Source: an uncultured Bacteroidia bacterium
Lineage (GTDB): Bacteria > Bacteroidota > Bacteroidia > Bacteroidales > ML635J-15
Assembly: GCA_902776565.1 (NCBI GenBank)
Contig: CACYQN010000006.1
Span: 218,709-282,708, forward strand
Direction: 5' to 3'
DNA: 64,000 bases
Positions 1-9,440 of the stretch are shown piece after piece. Within the stretch, counting starts at the first letter, position 1. Every line of letters begins with the position of its first letter. A model generated the notes under the pieces. The model ran no database searches. It saw nothing but the letters and a program-made list of their open reading frames with translations, and was not told the origin of the DNA. The position numbers and the translations under genes are program-made.

Positions 1-1695
1 CGCGACCTGCAGCCAACAGTATTCGAGGACCTAATCGCTATGAATGCACTTTACCGTCCGGGACCAATGGCGTACATACCGCAGTTCATTGCCCGCAAGC
101 ACGGCAAGGAACCTATAACATACGACATCCCCGTGATGGAGAAATACCTTAAGGACACCTACGGAATCACAGTATATCAGGAGCAGGTGATGTTGCTGTC
201 GCGACTGCTTGCCGACTTCACCCGTGGAGAAAGCGATGCTCTGCGTAAGGCTATGGGTAAGAAGAAGAAAGATATTGTTGACGCAATGAAGCCTAAGTTC
301 ATCGAAGGCGGAAAGAAAAACGGTCACGACCCGAAGATTCTGGAAAAAATATGGAGCGACTGGGAGAGCTTTGCTTCGTACGCATTCAACAAGTCGCACG
401 CTGCATGCTACGCGTGGGTTTCGTACCAGACAGCCTACCTCAAGGCACACTACCCTGCCGAATTCATGGCAGCCAACCTTACGCTCAACAAGGACGACAT
501 TACCGAAGTCACAAAATTGATGAGCGAGTGCAAGAGTATGAAGATTAACGTATTGTCGCCAGATATAAACGAAAGTGACCTCAACTTCACTGTAACGAAA
601 AATGGCGACATCCGTTTCGGTCTCGGCGGTGTAAAAGGCGTTGGCGAAGGTGCCGTAATGGCAATAATCTCCGAGCGCGAAGCCAACGGACCATACAAGG
701 ACATTTTCGACTTCGTATCGCGTGTCAACCTGCAGGCTGTAAACAAGAAGACCATCGAAGCCTTGACTTTCGGCGGAACATTCGACAGTTTCGACTCGCC
801 CACAAATCCCAATGCCACCTCACGCGACCAGATTGTATCTGACTTCGGCGAAAAAGGCGAAACATCGCTCGACATGCTTATAAAGTTCGGCCGTTCGGTA
901 CAACAGCAGAAAAACGACAACACGATGTCGCTGTTTGGAGAATCTACAGCATCATTCTCCATTGCCCACCCTAAATTGCCGCCACGCATGGACAAGATGG
1001 TATATATGCCGACATCGCTCAAGAACGAATATTCGGTGCTCGGCATCTACCTGTCGTCGCACCCGCTCGACAAGTTCAAGTTTTTCATCGACCATACAAA
1101 CATCACACACCTCGACATTGCATCAAAGATAATCGACGAAAAGTCTCTAAAGACAAAGATGACTGTCGTTGGCTACGTTACAAAAAGTACAGAACGCACG
1201 TCCAAGAATGGAAACTTATTCGGAGAATACACAATTATTGACTATCACGGAGAATTGAAATTCGCCCTGTTCGGGAAAGACTACACAGCATACAAGGCCG
1301 TACTAAACGAAGGATACTCGATAATAATGGATGTTGAAATAAAAGAAAGGTTCTTCTTCAAGAACGACAAGAATAAAGACGACAAGAACAAAGAGGTCAA
1401 CCTTTCTGCCGTTTACTCCAACGTCAGAATGCTGCAGGACGTTGACGTAAAATCAATAAACATGTACTTCGACATAAATGGAATTGATTCCAATTTCAGG
1501 AAGGAATTCTTCAATATGGTAGAAAAGTGCAAGGGAAAAACTGAACTTTGCATAACACTAATTGACGGAACTTCAATAAGCAAGGGAATAAAAATGGTAT
1601 CAAGGGCCAAACAGATTGACGTAAACAACGATGAATTGAACCAGTTTATAAAAAACAACGCCAGCACCATAAAAAAAGTAACTATTACGCAATAG
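1..1695 (+). CDS. dnaE: DNA polymerase III alpha subunit, C-terminal part (5' end outside window)
   Basis: This is the replicative DNA polymerase III alpha subunit. The reading frame is open from base 1 and the start lies upstream, so only the last 564 residues are visible. The visible part opens in the polymerase region with the conserved segment MNALYRPGPM. It continues through FNKSHAACYAWVSYQTAYLK, a hallmark of bacterial DnaE fingers and helix-hairpin-helix regions, and a GLGGVKGVGEGA segment. Near residues 370-430 of the visible part is an OB-fold (VVGYVTKSTERTSKNG), followed by a lysine-rich C-terminal tail. No frame disruption is seen. The lysine/asparagine-rich insert NDKNKDDKNKE looks like a low-complexity loop. 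The identification is secure; only the 5' end is missing. Confidence 0.96.
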   Translation, partial: RDLQPTVFEDLIAMNALYRPGPMAYIPQFIARKHGKEPITYDIPVMEKYLKDTYGITVYQEQVMLLSRLLADFTRGESDALRKAMGKKKKDIVDAMKPKFIEGGKKNGHDPKILEKIWSDWESFASYAFNKSHAACYAWVSYQTAYLKAHYPAEFMAANLTLNKDDITEVTKLMSECKSMKINVLSPDINESDLNFTVTKNGDIRFGLGGVKGVGEGAVMAIISEREANGPYKDIFDFVSRVNLQAVNKKTIEALTFGGTFDSFDSPTNPNATSRDQIVSDFGEKGETSLDMLIKFGRSVQQQKNDNTMSLFGESTASFSIAHPKLPPRMDKMVYMPTSLKNEYSVLGIYLSSHPLDKFKFFIDHTNITHLDIASKIIDEKSLKTKMTVVGYVTKSTERTSKNGNLFGEYTIIDYHGELKFALFGKDYTAYKAVLNEGYSIIMDVEIKERFFFKNDKNKDDKNKEVNLSAVYSNVRMLQDVDVKSINMYFDINGIDSNFRKEFFNMVEKCKGKTELCITLIDGTSISKGIKMVSRAKQIDVNNDELNQFIKNNASTIKKVTITQ

Positions 1696-1710
1696 CATAT
1701 AAAAAAGTTG

Positions 1711-1718
1711 TATCTTTG
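1711..1718 (+). promoter_or_regulatory. Bacteroidota -7 promoter element (TATCTTTG)
   Basis: The sequence matches the TAnnTTTG consensus of the Bacteroidota primary sigma factor and lies 26 bases before the ATG at 1744. No clear TTTG -33 box is present at the usual 19-base distance. It probably drives the beta-barrel protein and the WD40-caspase gene behind it. Confidence 0.6.
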
Positions 1719-1743
1719 CAAGAAATTTGAAAATAGATAACAC

Positions 1744-2505
1744 ATGAGAAAATTAATTGTACTGCTAATTACCCTATTGCCGATTGCCGCTTTCTCGCAA
1801 AAAGTGGTGAACGGATTTGGTGTCGAATACCTTATGGGCAAGACTTATACATCAACAGAACACATGCGCTTCGCTTTCCCCGACACTTCAAAAATCGAAG
1901 TAAACATGACAGGAGAAACCAAAGTTTACGGAGGTTCGTTATACTTCCCATTTGACATGGGTGTAAAAAGGCATCGCTTTACACTTGCCATCGGGTTCGA
2001 ATACAAGTACTCATCGGTTGGACTTGGAACTGCCGCTCCGGTCATTGACAACAACCGCATACAAAGGGAAGGCTTGTGCTTGAACTCCACAACCTACACG
2101 CCACTTGTTCAGGTCCTGTACAGACCGCACTTCTATATTGGACGCCTTCATACATCGTTCAGCATCGGTGCAAACTTTAAATACACAGTGTTCAAGTCTC
2201 TTGAAATAAGCGACAAGGACAATCAGGCGCTGGTTTCATACAAGGATGGCGAAAACCTTATCGACTTCGGAGGCAATCCTGCAGGAGAACGTATGAGGGA
2301 CTTAGGATTCCACATCGACCCAAGGATTGGATTAGACTTCTATTTCAACAACTCATTTATGCTATCAATATTTGCACTTGTACCCGACGTTACCAACATT
2401 GCCAATACAAAGTCAATAAAGGTACAGTTTGGCGCAGGCGTCACCTACCTTATCAAGACGAACAAGATTACAGAAGCTAAAATATTACAACAATACAAAA
2501 AATAA
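1744..2505 (+). CDS. Exported hypothetical protein, probable outer-membrane beta-barrel
   Basis: A 253-residue protein with a Sec signal peptide (MRKLIVLLITLLPIAAFSQ, cleavage after AFSQ is likely). The mature part has alternating hydrophobic/polar strands with aromatic residues, such as GSLYFPFDMGVKRHRFTLAI and FYFNNSFMLSIFALV. This is what an 8- to 10-stranded outer-membrane barrel looks like. No specific family is recognised. It is followed after five bases by the WD40-caspase gene, so the two are almost certainly co-transcribed and may work together at the outer membrane. The barrel assignment is inference from composition, not from a family match. Confidence 0.7.
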   Translation: MRKLIVLLITLLPIAAFSQKVVNGFGVEYLMGKTYTSTEHMRFAFPDTSKIEVNMTGETKVYGGSLYFPFDMGVKRHRFTLAIGFEYKYSSVGLGTAAPVIDNNRIQREGLCLNSTTYTPLVQVLYRPHFYIGRLHTSFSIGANFKYTVFKSLEISDKDNQALVSYKDGENLIDFGGNPAGERMRDLGFHIDPRIGLDFYFNNSFMLSIFALVPDVTNIANTKSIKVQFGAGVTYLIKTNKITEAKILQQYKK

Positions 2506-2510
2506 CGATT

Positions 2511-5500
2511 ATGAGGAATTTGTTTTTAATATCGGTACTTTTACTTATAACTACCATATCGCTTAATGCACAAGACGTTGTCCCTGTAATCCAGTCGGGA
2601 CATTCAGGAAGCATAATGTTCGTAGAATGGGACAAAACTGGACGTTACATTGCCAGTGCCGACGACAATAACGAAATAATTATCTACGACATTATAGCCG
2701 GCAAGGTTTTCTTCAGGACAAAATTCCCTGGCAAGAAACTCGTAACAGGAATCCGATTTGATGACGATGGCCTGCTTTATGCAAGTAACACCGACTATGC
2801 AATAAGCTTCGACCCAAGCACACTCAAGACAAGCGAAGCATCGCACGGAGTTCCGCCAAAGAAAATGTCGGCTAACTTCAAAATCAAGAACTCATCGCTC
2901 AAGAAAGCCGACGGTGGAACTTTGTTCAACAACAGCGCATACACGAAATTCACATACGCAGCCGAATCGGACGACCGCAAATACATTATCGCAGGTGACG
3001 AAAACGGCGGAATATATTTCTGCAACAACGAAATGATATTGCAGCACTACGAAAGCCTACATAGCCTTCCAATAAACGACATTTCATTCTCGAAGCAGGG
3101 AAATATGGTTGCAATAGCTTCAGCCGACCGTTCCGTCAGCATCTGGCGACTGCCAAACTACAAGCTCGAAAAACGCTTAATCCCAAGAAGTTTCAACATC
3201 TCTGCACTTTCGGCAAGCGCCGACAGCAAGTCGTTTGCTTTTGGCGATGAACTTGGATATGCCTACAAGATAACATTTGCAATCGACAAACTTGTATGCG
3301 AAGCAGTTGATGCTCACGACGGTCAAATCAACGACATACAAATGTCGGCAAACAGCTGCGTAGCAGTTACCGCAGGAAGCGACAACTCGGCTTCGGTAGT
3401 TGACTTTGAAAACAAGAAGGTATTGCAGAAATTCAAAGCCCAGAGCAGCTCCGGAAAGGTTAAGCAGGTGTTCGACATAAAGGGCATACAGGAACAGGCA
3501 ATGAAAGGCAACGATGCAAAGGACAACATGTACGACGAAAACGTATATTCGGTAGCAGTTAGCCCCGATGGAAAATACCTTGCATATTCCGCCGGCAAAT
3601 GGGGACTTGCCGACCCGATTCTGAAATATGCCAACATTTCGTCGCTCAACATACTTGGAAGCAAAGACGAACGCGTTGCAAAAAAAGGAATTGCAGCTGG
3701 TATGGCTCTGCCAAACAACATCCACATTTACAAGCAGATGCTTATCGACACTACCAACAACCTGTACGGAGTAGAAGCCGACAGAAAAATATATAAGCAT
3801 AAGCCTGCTGTCCTCACCGGATTTGGTGCTGGCCTAGAATGCGAAATGAGTGCAATGACAGAAGCAACCAATTCAGACAACATTCTTATTCTCCGACAGA
3901 AAGACGAGCCTACAATGGACGACTACTATATGCTGAAGATTGACCCGTCGAACGGCGATGTATATAAGTGCAAGGGCTACGAAATTGAACGTCTTGGCAA
4001 GGACGGCAAGAACGTAACCTACAAAGGTCAGTACGGCTACATAAGCGACTTTATCGTAATGAAGGGACAGCAATTCCTCATTGCAGCAGCAAAGGACGCA
4101 TCACTCAACATCTACGACATCCAGTCGGGAAAGAAACTCCTCAGCATCTATGTTGTTGACGGTGGTAAACTTATCTACGTTACACCAGAACACTACTACA
4201 TGGCAACTGGCGATGCAATTACAGGCCTCGGATACTACCACGAAGGTAGAATTTATCCTGCAGAGCAGTTCGACCTCCGCTTCAACCGCCCAGACTTGGT
4301 TCTGAAATCACTCGACGTATTCGACAACGAAATAATCGAAATGTATAAGTCGGCTTACAAAAAGCGTATCCAGAAACTTGGCTTCACCGAAAGCATGCTC
4401 AACGGCGAGATGGAACTTCCCGAAATAAAGATAATGAACATGGATGAGATAAAGCTCACCACTTCAAGGTCTTCGATTGACGTAAAACTTTCAATGAAGG
4501 ACTTGAACTACAACCTCAACCGTCTGAATGTCTATGTTAACGACGTTCCTCTTTACGGAACAAACGGAATGAACTTGAGCGACAGATATTCAAGGGAAAC
4601 AATTGCAAACATTGAAATTCCTCTGTCATCGGGAAGAAATACCATCCAAATGTCATGCGTAAACGAAAAAGGTATGGAATCGCTCAAGGAGGAAATCGAA
4701 GTCTTCTACGAGCCACAAGGCAAAAAACAGAAACCTACCCTATACCTCATTTCATTGGCAGTTGCAAATTACGAACAGTCGGAATACAACCTCCGCTACA
4801 CCATCAACGACGGACGCGGATTCGTTAAGCTGTTCAGCGAAAATGCGACCAATTTCGACCATGTAGTTGTCGATTCTCTCTATAACAGCAACTGTACAAA
4901 GCAGAACTTCCTTGCATTGAAGGAAAAACTCATGAATTCAAAGGTTGACGACTATGTATATGTACATATCGCCGGTCACGGTCTGCTCGACGACGATTTG
5001 AACTGGTACTTCGCAACCCAGAACATCGATTTCTTCGACCCGTCGGTCAACGGCTTGAAATACGAAGACATTGAAGGTCTGCTCGACGGTATTCCAGCCC
5101 GTAACAAGATGCTCCTAATGGATGCCTGCCACTCTGGTGAAGTTGACAAGCAGGACGGCGTAGAAATTGCAGACAAAGCAGAAGGTGATGATACCCGTGG
5201 CGCAGTAACAGTAAACAAGCGCAAGAAAACAAAGAACAGCCTCGGAAACTCGTTCGAACTTATGCGTCTGCTCTTCAGCGACCTTAAGAAAGGAACAGGA
5301 ACTGTTGTAATCTCGGCTGCATCGGGTGGCGGTTACGCTTTGGAAAACGAATCCATCGAAAACGGTATATTTACCTACTGCCTGATGGACGCATTCAAGA
5401 AAAACAAGGCTGACAAGAACAAGGACAAGTCTATTTCGGTTTCCGAATTGCGTAACTTCATCTTCGACGGTGTAAACCGAATGAGTGAAGGCAAACAGCA

Positions 5501-5549
5501 ACCTACATCTCGTCGCGAAAACCTCCAGAACGACTTCAACGTGAAATAA
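2511..5549 (+). CDS. Exported WD40-repeat protein with C-terminal caspase-like (C14) peptidase domain
   Basis: A 1012-residue protein. It starts with a signal peptide (MRNLFLISVLLLITTISLNAQ). A beta-propeller region follows, about residues 25-560, with WD40-like blades ending in motifs such as SADRSVSIWRLP and DASLNIYDIQSGKKL. A linker resembling an Ig-like fold spans about 610-740. A caspase-like peptidase domain runs from about 745 to the end. The catalytic dyad is visible: His823 in IAGHG and Cys873 in DACHSGE. Caspase/metacaspase domains cleave after basic or acidic residues; the specificity here cannot be read. The signal peptide places it in the periplasm, outer membrane or outside, unlike cytoplasmic defence caspases. 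It shares an operon with the preceding barrel protein. Domain assignment is strong; biological role is unknown. Confidence 0.88.
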   Translation: MRNLFLISVLLLITTISLNAQDVVPVIQSGHSGSIMFVEWDKTGRYIASADDNNEIIIYDIIAGKVFFRTKFPGKKLVTGIRFDDDGLLYASNTDYAISFDPSTLKTSEASHGVPPKKMSANFKIKNSSLKKADGGTLFNNSAYTKFTYAAESDDRKYIIAGDENGGIYFCNNEMILQHYESLHSLPINDISFSKQGNMVAIASADRSVSIWRLPNYKLEKRLIPRSFNISALSASADSKSFAFGDELGYAYKITFAIDKLVCEAVDAHDGQINDIQMSANSCVAVTAGSDNSASVVDFENKKVLQKFKAQSSSGKVKQVFDIKGIQEQAMKGNDAKDNMYDENVYSVAVSPDGKYLAYSAGKWGLADPILKYANISSLNILGSKDERVAKKGIAAGMALPNNIHIYKQMLIDTTNNLYGVEADRKIYKHKPAVLTGFGAGLECEMSAMTEATNSDNILILRQKDEPTMDDYYMLKIDPSNGDVYKCKGYEIERLGKDGKNVTYKGQYGYISDFIVMKGQQFLIAAAKDASLNIYDIQSGKKLLSIYVVDGGKLIYVTPEHYYMATGDAITGLGYYHEGRIYPAEQFDLRFNRPDLVLKSLDVFDNEIIEMYKSAYKKRIQKLGFTESMLNGEMELPEIKIMNMDEIKLTTSRSSIDVKLSMKDLNYNLNRLNVYVNDVPLYGTNGMNLSDRYSRETIANIEIPLSSGRNTIQMSCVNEKGMESLKEEIEVFYEPQGKKQKPTLYLISLAVANYEQSEYNLRYTINDGRGFVKLFSENATNFDHVVVDSLYNSNCTKQNFLALKEKLMNSKVDDYVYVHIAGHGLLDDDLNWYFATQNIDFFDPSVNGLKYEDIEGLLDGIPARNKMLLMDACHSGEVDKQDGVEIADKAEGDDTRGAVTVNKRKKTKNSLGNSFELMRLLFSDLKKGTGTVVISAASGGGYALENESIENGIFTYCLMDAFKKNKADKNKDKSISVSELRNFIFDGVNRMSEGKQQPTSRRENLQNDFNVK

Positions 5550-5562
5550 TAAACTGATATGT

Positions 5563-5598
5563 AAAACAAAAGGCTACCAACTGGTAGCCTTTTGTTTT
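5563..5598. terminator. Bidirectional rho-independent terminator
   Basis: A perfect 16-bp stem (AAAACAAAAGGCTACC with GGTAGCCTTTTGTTTT) and 4-base loop AACT. It lies between two convergent genes, the WD40-caspase and the DegT aminotransferase, and carries A/T tracts on both sides, so it can stop transcription from both. Confidence 0.92.
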
Positions 5599-5613
5599 AT
5601 AAATATTTAACAT

Positions 5614-6825
5614 CTACCCCATCACTTCTTTTACCGATTCCTTTACCGCATCAACTACCGTCTGCATCTGCTCGTCGGTAAGGTCGTAATATACGGGCAA
5701 ACTGATTTCGCACTTGTAGTTGTCGTATGCCTGCGGATAATCGCTCATCTTGTAGCCCAGTCCGCTGTAGAACGACAGCAACGGCAATGGCTGGAAATGC
5801 ACGTTTACCGAGACTTCGCGAGCCATTATGCGACGGATGATTTCGTTGCGCTGTTCCTCTGAAGCACCTTTCACACGAAGCGTATAAACATGATACGAGG
5901 TGCGCTTGTCGGTAGTTTCGTAAACAGGAAGCACATACCTATCGTCGCCATTGAACTGCGAAGTGTAGAAATCGAAGATTTTCTTCCTTTTAACAAGTGT
6001 ATCGTCGTCGTAACGGGCAAGTTCCACAAGCCCCATCGAAGCCATTATGTCGGTCATGTTCATCTTGAAGCCTGCAGTAATGACATCGTACTTCCAGTTT
6101 CCTTTTGTTTTTGCCAGCGCATCTTTGTTTTGTCCGTGCAACGACAATACACACAAGAACTTATATATCTCGTCATTATCAAAAGGTTCAGGCAGATTGA
6201 ATATCACGGCACCGCCCTCGGCAGTCGTCAAATTCTTGACAGCGTGAAACGAAAATACGGTAACGTCAGCCAAAGAACCAGTGTGTTTTCCTTTGTATTT
6301 TGCACCAATCGAGTGAGACGAATCGGCAAGAACCATAATCCTTCCAAGCTGTTTCTGTATTTCGTTGGTTGGTGAAAACTTACGTTGTATGCAATCCTCG
6401 TTTACCAGCGACATTATCTCATCGTAGTCGCACGGAAAGCCAGCAATATCGACAGGCATAATAACCTTTGTGCGGTCTGTTATTGCAGCGCGTATTTTCT
6501 CAACATTAATGTCAAAGTCATCAGCATTTACATCGACCATAACAGGTTTTGCTCCGCAATGTACAACCACATTTGCGGTAGCGCAATATGTATAAGCAGG
6601 CACAATCACCTCGTCGCCCTGTCCTACGCCAAACCAACGGAGAGCTATTTCAAGTCCTGCCGTAGCTGAATTAACACAAAGCGTTGATTTTCCGCCTGTG
6701 TATTCTGTCAGTTTTTTCTCAAACAGTTTGGTCTTTGGACCTGTAGTTATCCAACCAGATTTAAGAGTGTCAACGACTTCTGCAATAATCTTATCGTCAA
6801 TGCGTGGTGGTGAAAATGGTATCAT
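5614..6825 (-). CDS. DegT/DnrJ/EryC1/StrS family PLP-dependent sugar aminotransferase
   Basis: A 403-residue PLP enzyme that transfers an amino group to a keto group of a nucleotide-activated sugar. Family signs: the N-terminal IPFSPPRID...LKSGWITTGPKTKLFEKKL, the region YTYCATANVVVHCGAKPVMVDV, an aspartate-containing LADSSHSIGA, and the PLP Schiff-base lysine Lys197 in FHAVKNLTTAEGG. Length is normal for the family. The closest known activities are ArnB/PglE/QdtB-type sugar aminotransferases; the exact sugar cannot be told from sequence. It lies 13 bases behind the fused SpmAB-like gene and is probably its operon partner. No other genes of an amino-sugar pathway are adjacent. Confidence 0.9.
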   Translation of the reverse strand: MIPFSPPRIDDKIIAEVVDTLKSGWITTGPKTKLFEKKLTEYTGGKSTLCVNSATAGLEIALRWFGVGQGDEVIVPAYTYCATANVVVHCGAKPVMVDVNADDFDINVEKIRAAITDRTKVIMPVDIAGFPCDYDEIMSLVNEDCIQRKFSPTNEIQKQLGRIMVLADSSHSIGAKYKGKHTGSLADVTVFSFHAVKNLTTAEGGAVIFNLPEPFDNDEIYKFLCVLSLHGQNKDALAKTKGNWKYDVITAGFKMNMTDIMASMGLVELARYDDDTLVKRKKIFDFYTSQFNGDDRYVLPVYETTDKRTSYHVYTLRVKGASEEQRNEIIRRIMAREVSVNVHFQPLPLLSFYSGLGYKMSDYPQAYDNYKCEISLPVYYDLTDEQMQTVVDAVKESVKEVMG

Positions 6826-6838
6826 CTTATTCTAAATT

Positions 6839-8071
6839 TTATCCAAAAAACAAATATGCAACAAAAATGGCGGCAATAATACCTGCAAGATCGGCAATAA
6901 GTCCTGCGACGACAGCATAGCGCGTCTGGCGGATACCGACCGAACCGAAGTAAACCGCTAAAATATAGAAAGTTGTATCGGTAGCTCCTTGGAAAGTACA
7001 TGCCAACCGTCCTACAAACGAATCGGCTCCGTGAACAGTCATCGCATCAACCATAAGTCCGCGAGCACCGCTACCGCTCAAAGGCTTCATAAAGGCAACA
7101 GGCAGAGCATCAACGAAATCGGTCGGCAAACCGCACTTGTCGAAGCACCAAGCAATTCCAGCCATCATAGCCTCCATTGCACCCGAAGCACGGAAAACTC
7201 CGATTCCGACAAGTATTGCAATGAGGAACGGGATAATCTTGATTGCCGTACTGAAGCCATCCTTTGCGCCCTCGATAAACGCATCGTAAACGTTAACCTT
7301 ATGACGTAGCGCAAGTATTATGAAACCTATGATTATAGAAAACAAAATCACATTTGAAATCATTGAAGCCACAGTCCCCTGCGATTCGGCCGACAATAGC
7401 GTGAATCCCCAGATCGCCAACGAAAGTAACAATGTCAGTCCACCAAGATAAAGGAGAATTTCCTTTTGGAAAAGGTTTATTTTCTGCCACAGCGACACTG
7501 CAATAATTCCGACCAAAGTGCTGACAAAAGTGCTTATAAGTATCGGCAAGAAAATGTCGGACGGGTCGGCAGCACCAAGCTGTGCACGGTAAACCATTAT
7601 GCTGATGGGGATTATTGTAAGTCCAGATGTGTTGAGCACAAGGAACATTATCATCGAATTCGATGCGCGGTCCTTGTCGGGATTCAGGTCCTGTAGTTCT
7701 TTCATCGCCTTGAGTCCCAGTGGTGTTGCGGCATTGTCGAGACCAAGCATATTGGCAGCAATGTTCATCACCATAGAGCCGTGAACTGGATGATTCTTAG
7801 GAATATCGGGGAACAACTTGTTGAACAGAGGCGAAATCCCTTTTGAGAGCAGTCCTATTGCTCCGCCCTTCTCTCCTACTTTCATAATTCCGAGCCACAA
7901 TGTCATAACACCAGTAAGTCCGAGCGAAAGCTCAAAACCTAGTTTTGCCATGTCGAAGGTAGAGCCTACCATAGCGGGGAACACCTCCATGTCGCCAAAG
8001 AACACTGCCTTCACGATTGCCACGATGAAAGCAATTAGGAAAAATGCTATCCAAATGTAATTCAGAACCAT
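6839..8071 (-). CDS. Fused SpmA/SpmB-like nucleoside-recognition (Gate) domain membrane protein
   Basis: A 410-residue polytopic membrane protein. The N-terminal half carries the SpmA-like segment GVMTLWLGIMKVGEKGG and NIAANMLGLDNAATPLGLKAM. The C-terminal half carries the SpmB-like Gate segment around IIPFLIAILVGIGVFRASGAM and KPLSGSGARGLMVDAM. In Bacillus, SpmA and SpmB are separate proteins needed for spore core dehydration; a fused form is common in non-sporulating Bacteroidota and its substrate is unknown. Transcription is probably from the TAnnTTTG element at 8091-8098. The DegT aminotransferase follows 13 bases downstream. Confidence 0.88.
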   Translation of the reverse strand: MVLNYIWIAFFLIAFIVAIVKAVFFGDMEVFPAMVGSTFDMAKLGFELSLGLTGVMTLWLGIMKVGEKGGAIGLLSKGISPLFNKLFPDIPKNHPVHGSMVMNIAANMLGLDNAATPLGLKAMKELQDLNPDKDRASNSMIMFLVLNTSGLTIIPISIMVYRAQLGAADPSDIFLPILISTFVSTLVGIIAVSLWQKINLFQKEILLYLGGLTLLLSLAIWGFTLLSAESQGTVASMISNVILFSIIIGFIILALRHKVNVYDAFIEGAKDGFSTAIKIIPFLIAILVGIGVFRASGAMEAMMAGIAWCFDKCGLPTDFVDALPVAFMKPLSGSGARGLMVDAMTVHGADSFVGRLACTFQGATDTTFYILAVYFGSVGIRQTRYAVVAGLIADLAGIIAAIFVAYLFFG

Positions 8072-8090
8072 TTTGCGTACAATTAATATG

Positions 8091-8098
8091 CAAAGGTA
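8091..8098 (-). promoter_or_regulatory. Bacteroidota -7 promoter element (TACCTTTG, minus strand)
   Basis: TACCTTTG on the minus strand, 19 bases before the ATG of the SpmAB-like gene. It matches TAnnTTTG; no good -33 box was seen. Confidence 0.6.
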
Positions 8099-8218
8099 AA
8101 ATTTATGAATAAGGAAAATATAAGTGCAGGAAAGGAGTTTTTAAATAAAAGATGTTGAAAAGATTTAAGATTACCAGCCATCATTACAACATAAAAAAAA
8201 TGATTTTAAAACTAATCT

Positions 8219-8254
8219 AAGACTGTTGGTCTGTTATGTTAGACCGACAATCTT
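8219..8254 (-). terminator. Probable rho-independent terminator after the TPR gene
   Basis: An imperfect 14-bp hairpin (AGACTGTTGGTCT with AGACCGACAATCT) immediately after the stop codon of the TPR protein. On the minus strand it is followed by T-rich sequence. Confidence 0.6.
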
Positions 8255-8255
8255 C

Positions 8256-9440
8256 TCACTCCTCGCAATACCTATAATACATATCAGCAGCTTCACGCGA
8301 CTTGCCGGTGGCAGCCCTGCGCCAGTAGAAACAAGCCTTCTCGTAGGTTGCCTGATAGTAGCGGCACATTCCCATAAGGTAATTCAGACGTGCATCGTCG
8401 GGAGTAATGTCAAGTGCCATTGAAAAATCGTATGCCGCCAAATCCCACATTTCATAATCGTAGTAAATCTCGCCACGCATAACAAAATACTCGGGATTGG
8501 ACGAATTTTGCTCTATAATATGCGAAATCTCCACAAGCGCATCATCCTTATTTTCAGACAACAATGCCAGACGAGAATCCATAAACAAAGCCTTCTCGCT
8601 ACCGGGGAAACATTGCAAATAACGACCTGTATATCGACGTGCCTCCAGATATTTCTTCTGGCTCTTGCAGACTTCGGCAAAATCGAGCAGATTTTCGGCA
8701 TTGTACCTGTCGATAGCAAGCAAAGTCTTACCAGTTTCGTATGCTAACGCATAGTTTCCCGACGCCTTTTCAATTCTGAAACGCAAAGCGACAACTTCCA
8801 TATCCTTTGAATTTATGCCTTCAAGACATTTTAAAGCCTGTGCATACTTTTCCAAACCATAATACGCTTTGGCATACAAATAGTTGCGTTTCCAAGACTT
8901 AGTATTTGCTCCTTCAAGAATTTCGATGGCATAATCGTAATTTCCACACGAAATATTGTACTCCGCATCGGCAAAAACCTCGTCGGACTTGGAATAACGC
9001 GGCGTTTCCCAGAAGTCGCGCCACTCCTGAGTGCGATTTATGTTCTCAAACTCCTTGCATCTGATTACCTGCGAATATGACTTTGCGTCCTTACCTGCCA
9101 AATGCTTGCCCAAATATTCAACCGATTCCTCGGCAAAGCCCATTCCTGCATAAATTCTTGCCATACGGAACTGAGCCTCTGACGGATTTGTACTTTCCAA
9201 CTTACGGCATACATCAAGCGCCTGCGAATAATCCTCAGTAGCAATCAATTGGTCGGCAAGACACACGGCAAACTCCACAACATCCACGTGACTTTCCCAT
9301 ATCGCCATTGCCGAATCGGTTTCGCCGTGCAGAACAAAGTTCTGTGCACGGAAATAATCACGCTGCAAGTCGTCAATCTGCGCATTACAGCAGACTGCAA
9401 ACAAAAGCATAAGGGCAATATGTAGAATCAGTTTCTGCAT
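8256..9440 (-). CDS. Exported tetratricopeptide-repeat (TPR) protein
   Basis: A 394-residue protein with a signal peptide (MQKLILHIALMLLFAVCCNAQ). Repeated TPR-type helix pairs follow, for example YAKAYYGLEKYAQALKCLEG, YALAYETGKTLLAIDRYNAE and AAYDFSMALDITPDDARLNY. Its start codon overlaps the stop of the upstream T9SS type-B protein by one base (TGATG on the minus strand), so translation is coupled. TPR proteins are scaffolds; a periplasmic partner role for the preceding sorting-domain protein is plausible but inferred. The two Cys residues near position 17 could also make it a lipoprotein, although AVCCNAQ is not a strong lipobox. Confidence 0.82.
   Translation of the reverse strand: MQKLILHIALMLLFAVCCNAQIDDLQRDYFRAQNFVLHGETDSAMAIWESHVDVVEFAVCLADQLIATEDYSQALDVCRKLESTNPSEAQFRMARIYAGMGFAEESVEYLGKHLAGKDAKSYSQVIRCKEFENINRTQEWRDFWETPRYSKSDEVFADAEYNISCGNYDYAIEILEGANTKSWKRNYLYAKAYYGLEKYAQALKCLEGINSKDMEVVALRFRIEKASGNYALAYETGKTLLAIDRYNAENLLDFAEVCKSQKKYLEARRYTGRYLQCFPGSEKALFMDSRLALLSENKDDALVEISHIIEQNSSNPEYFVMRGEIYYDYEMWDLAAYDFSMALDITPDDARLNYLMGMCRYYQATYEKACFYWRRAATGKSREAADMYYRYCEE

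Noticed and set aside
2511..5549. Cytoplasmic anti-phage caspase system
   Set aside because: A signal peptide is present, and there is no sensor, gasdermin or effector partner nearby.
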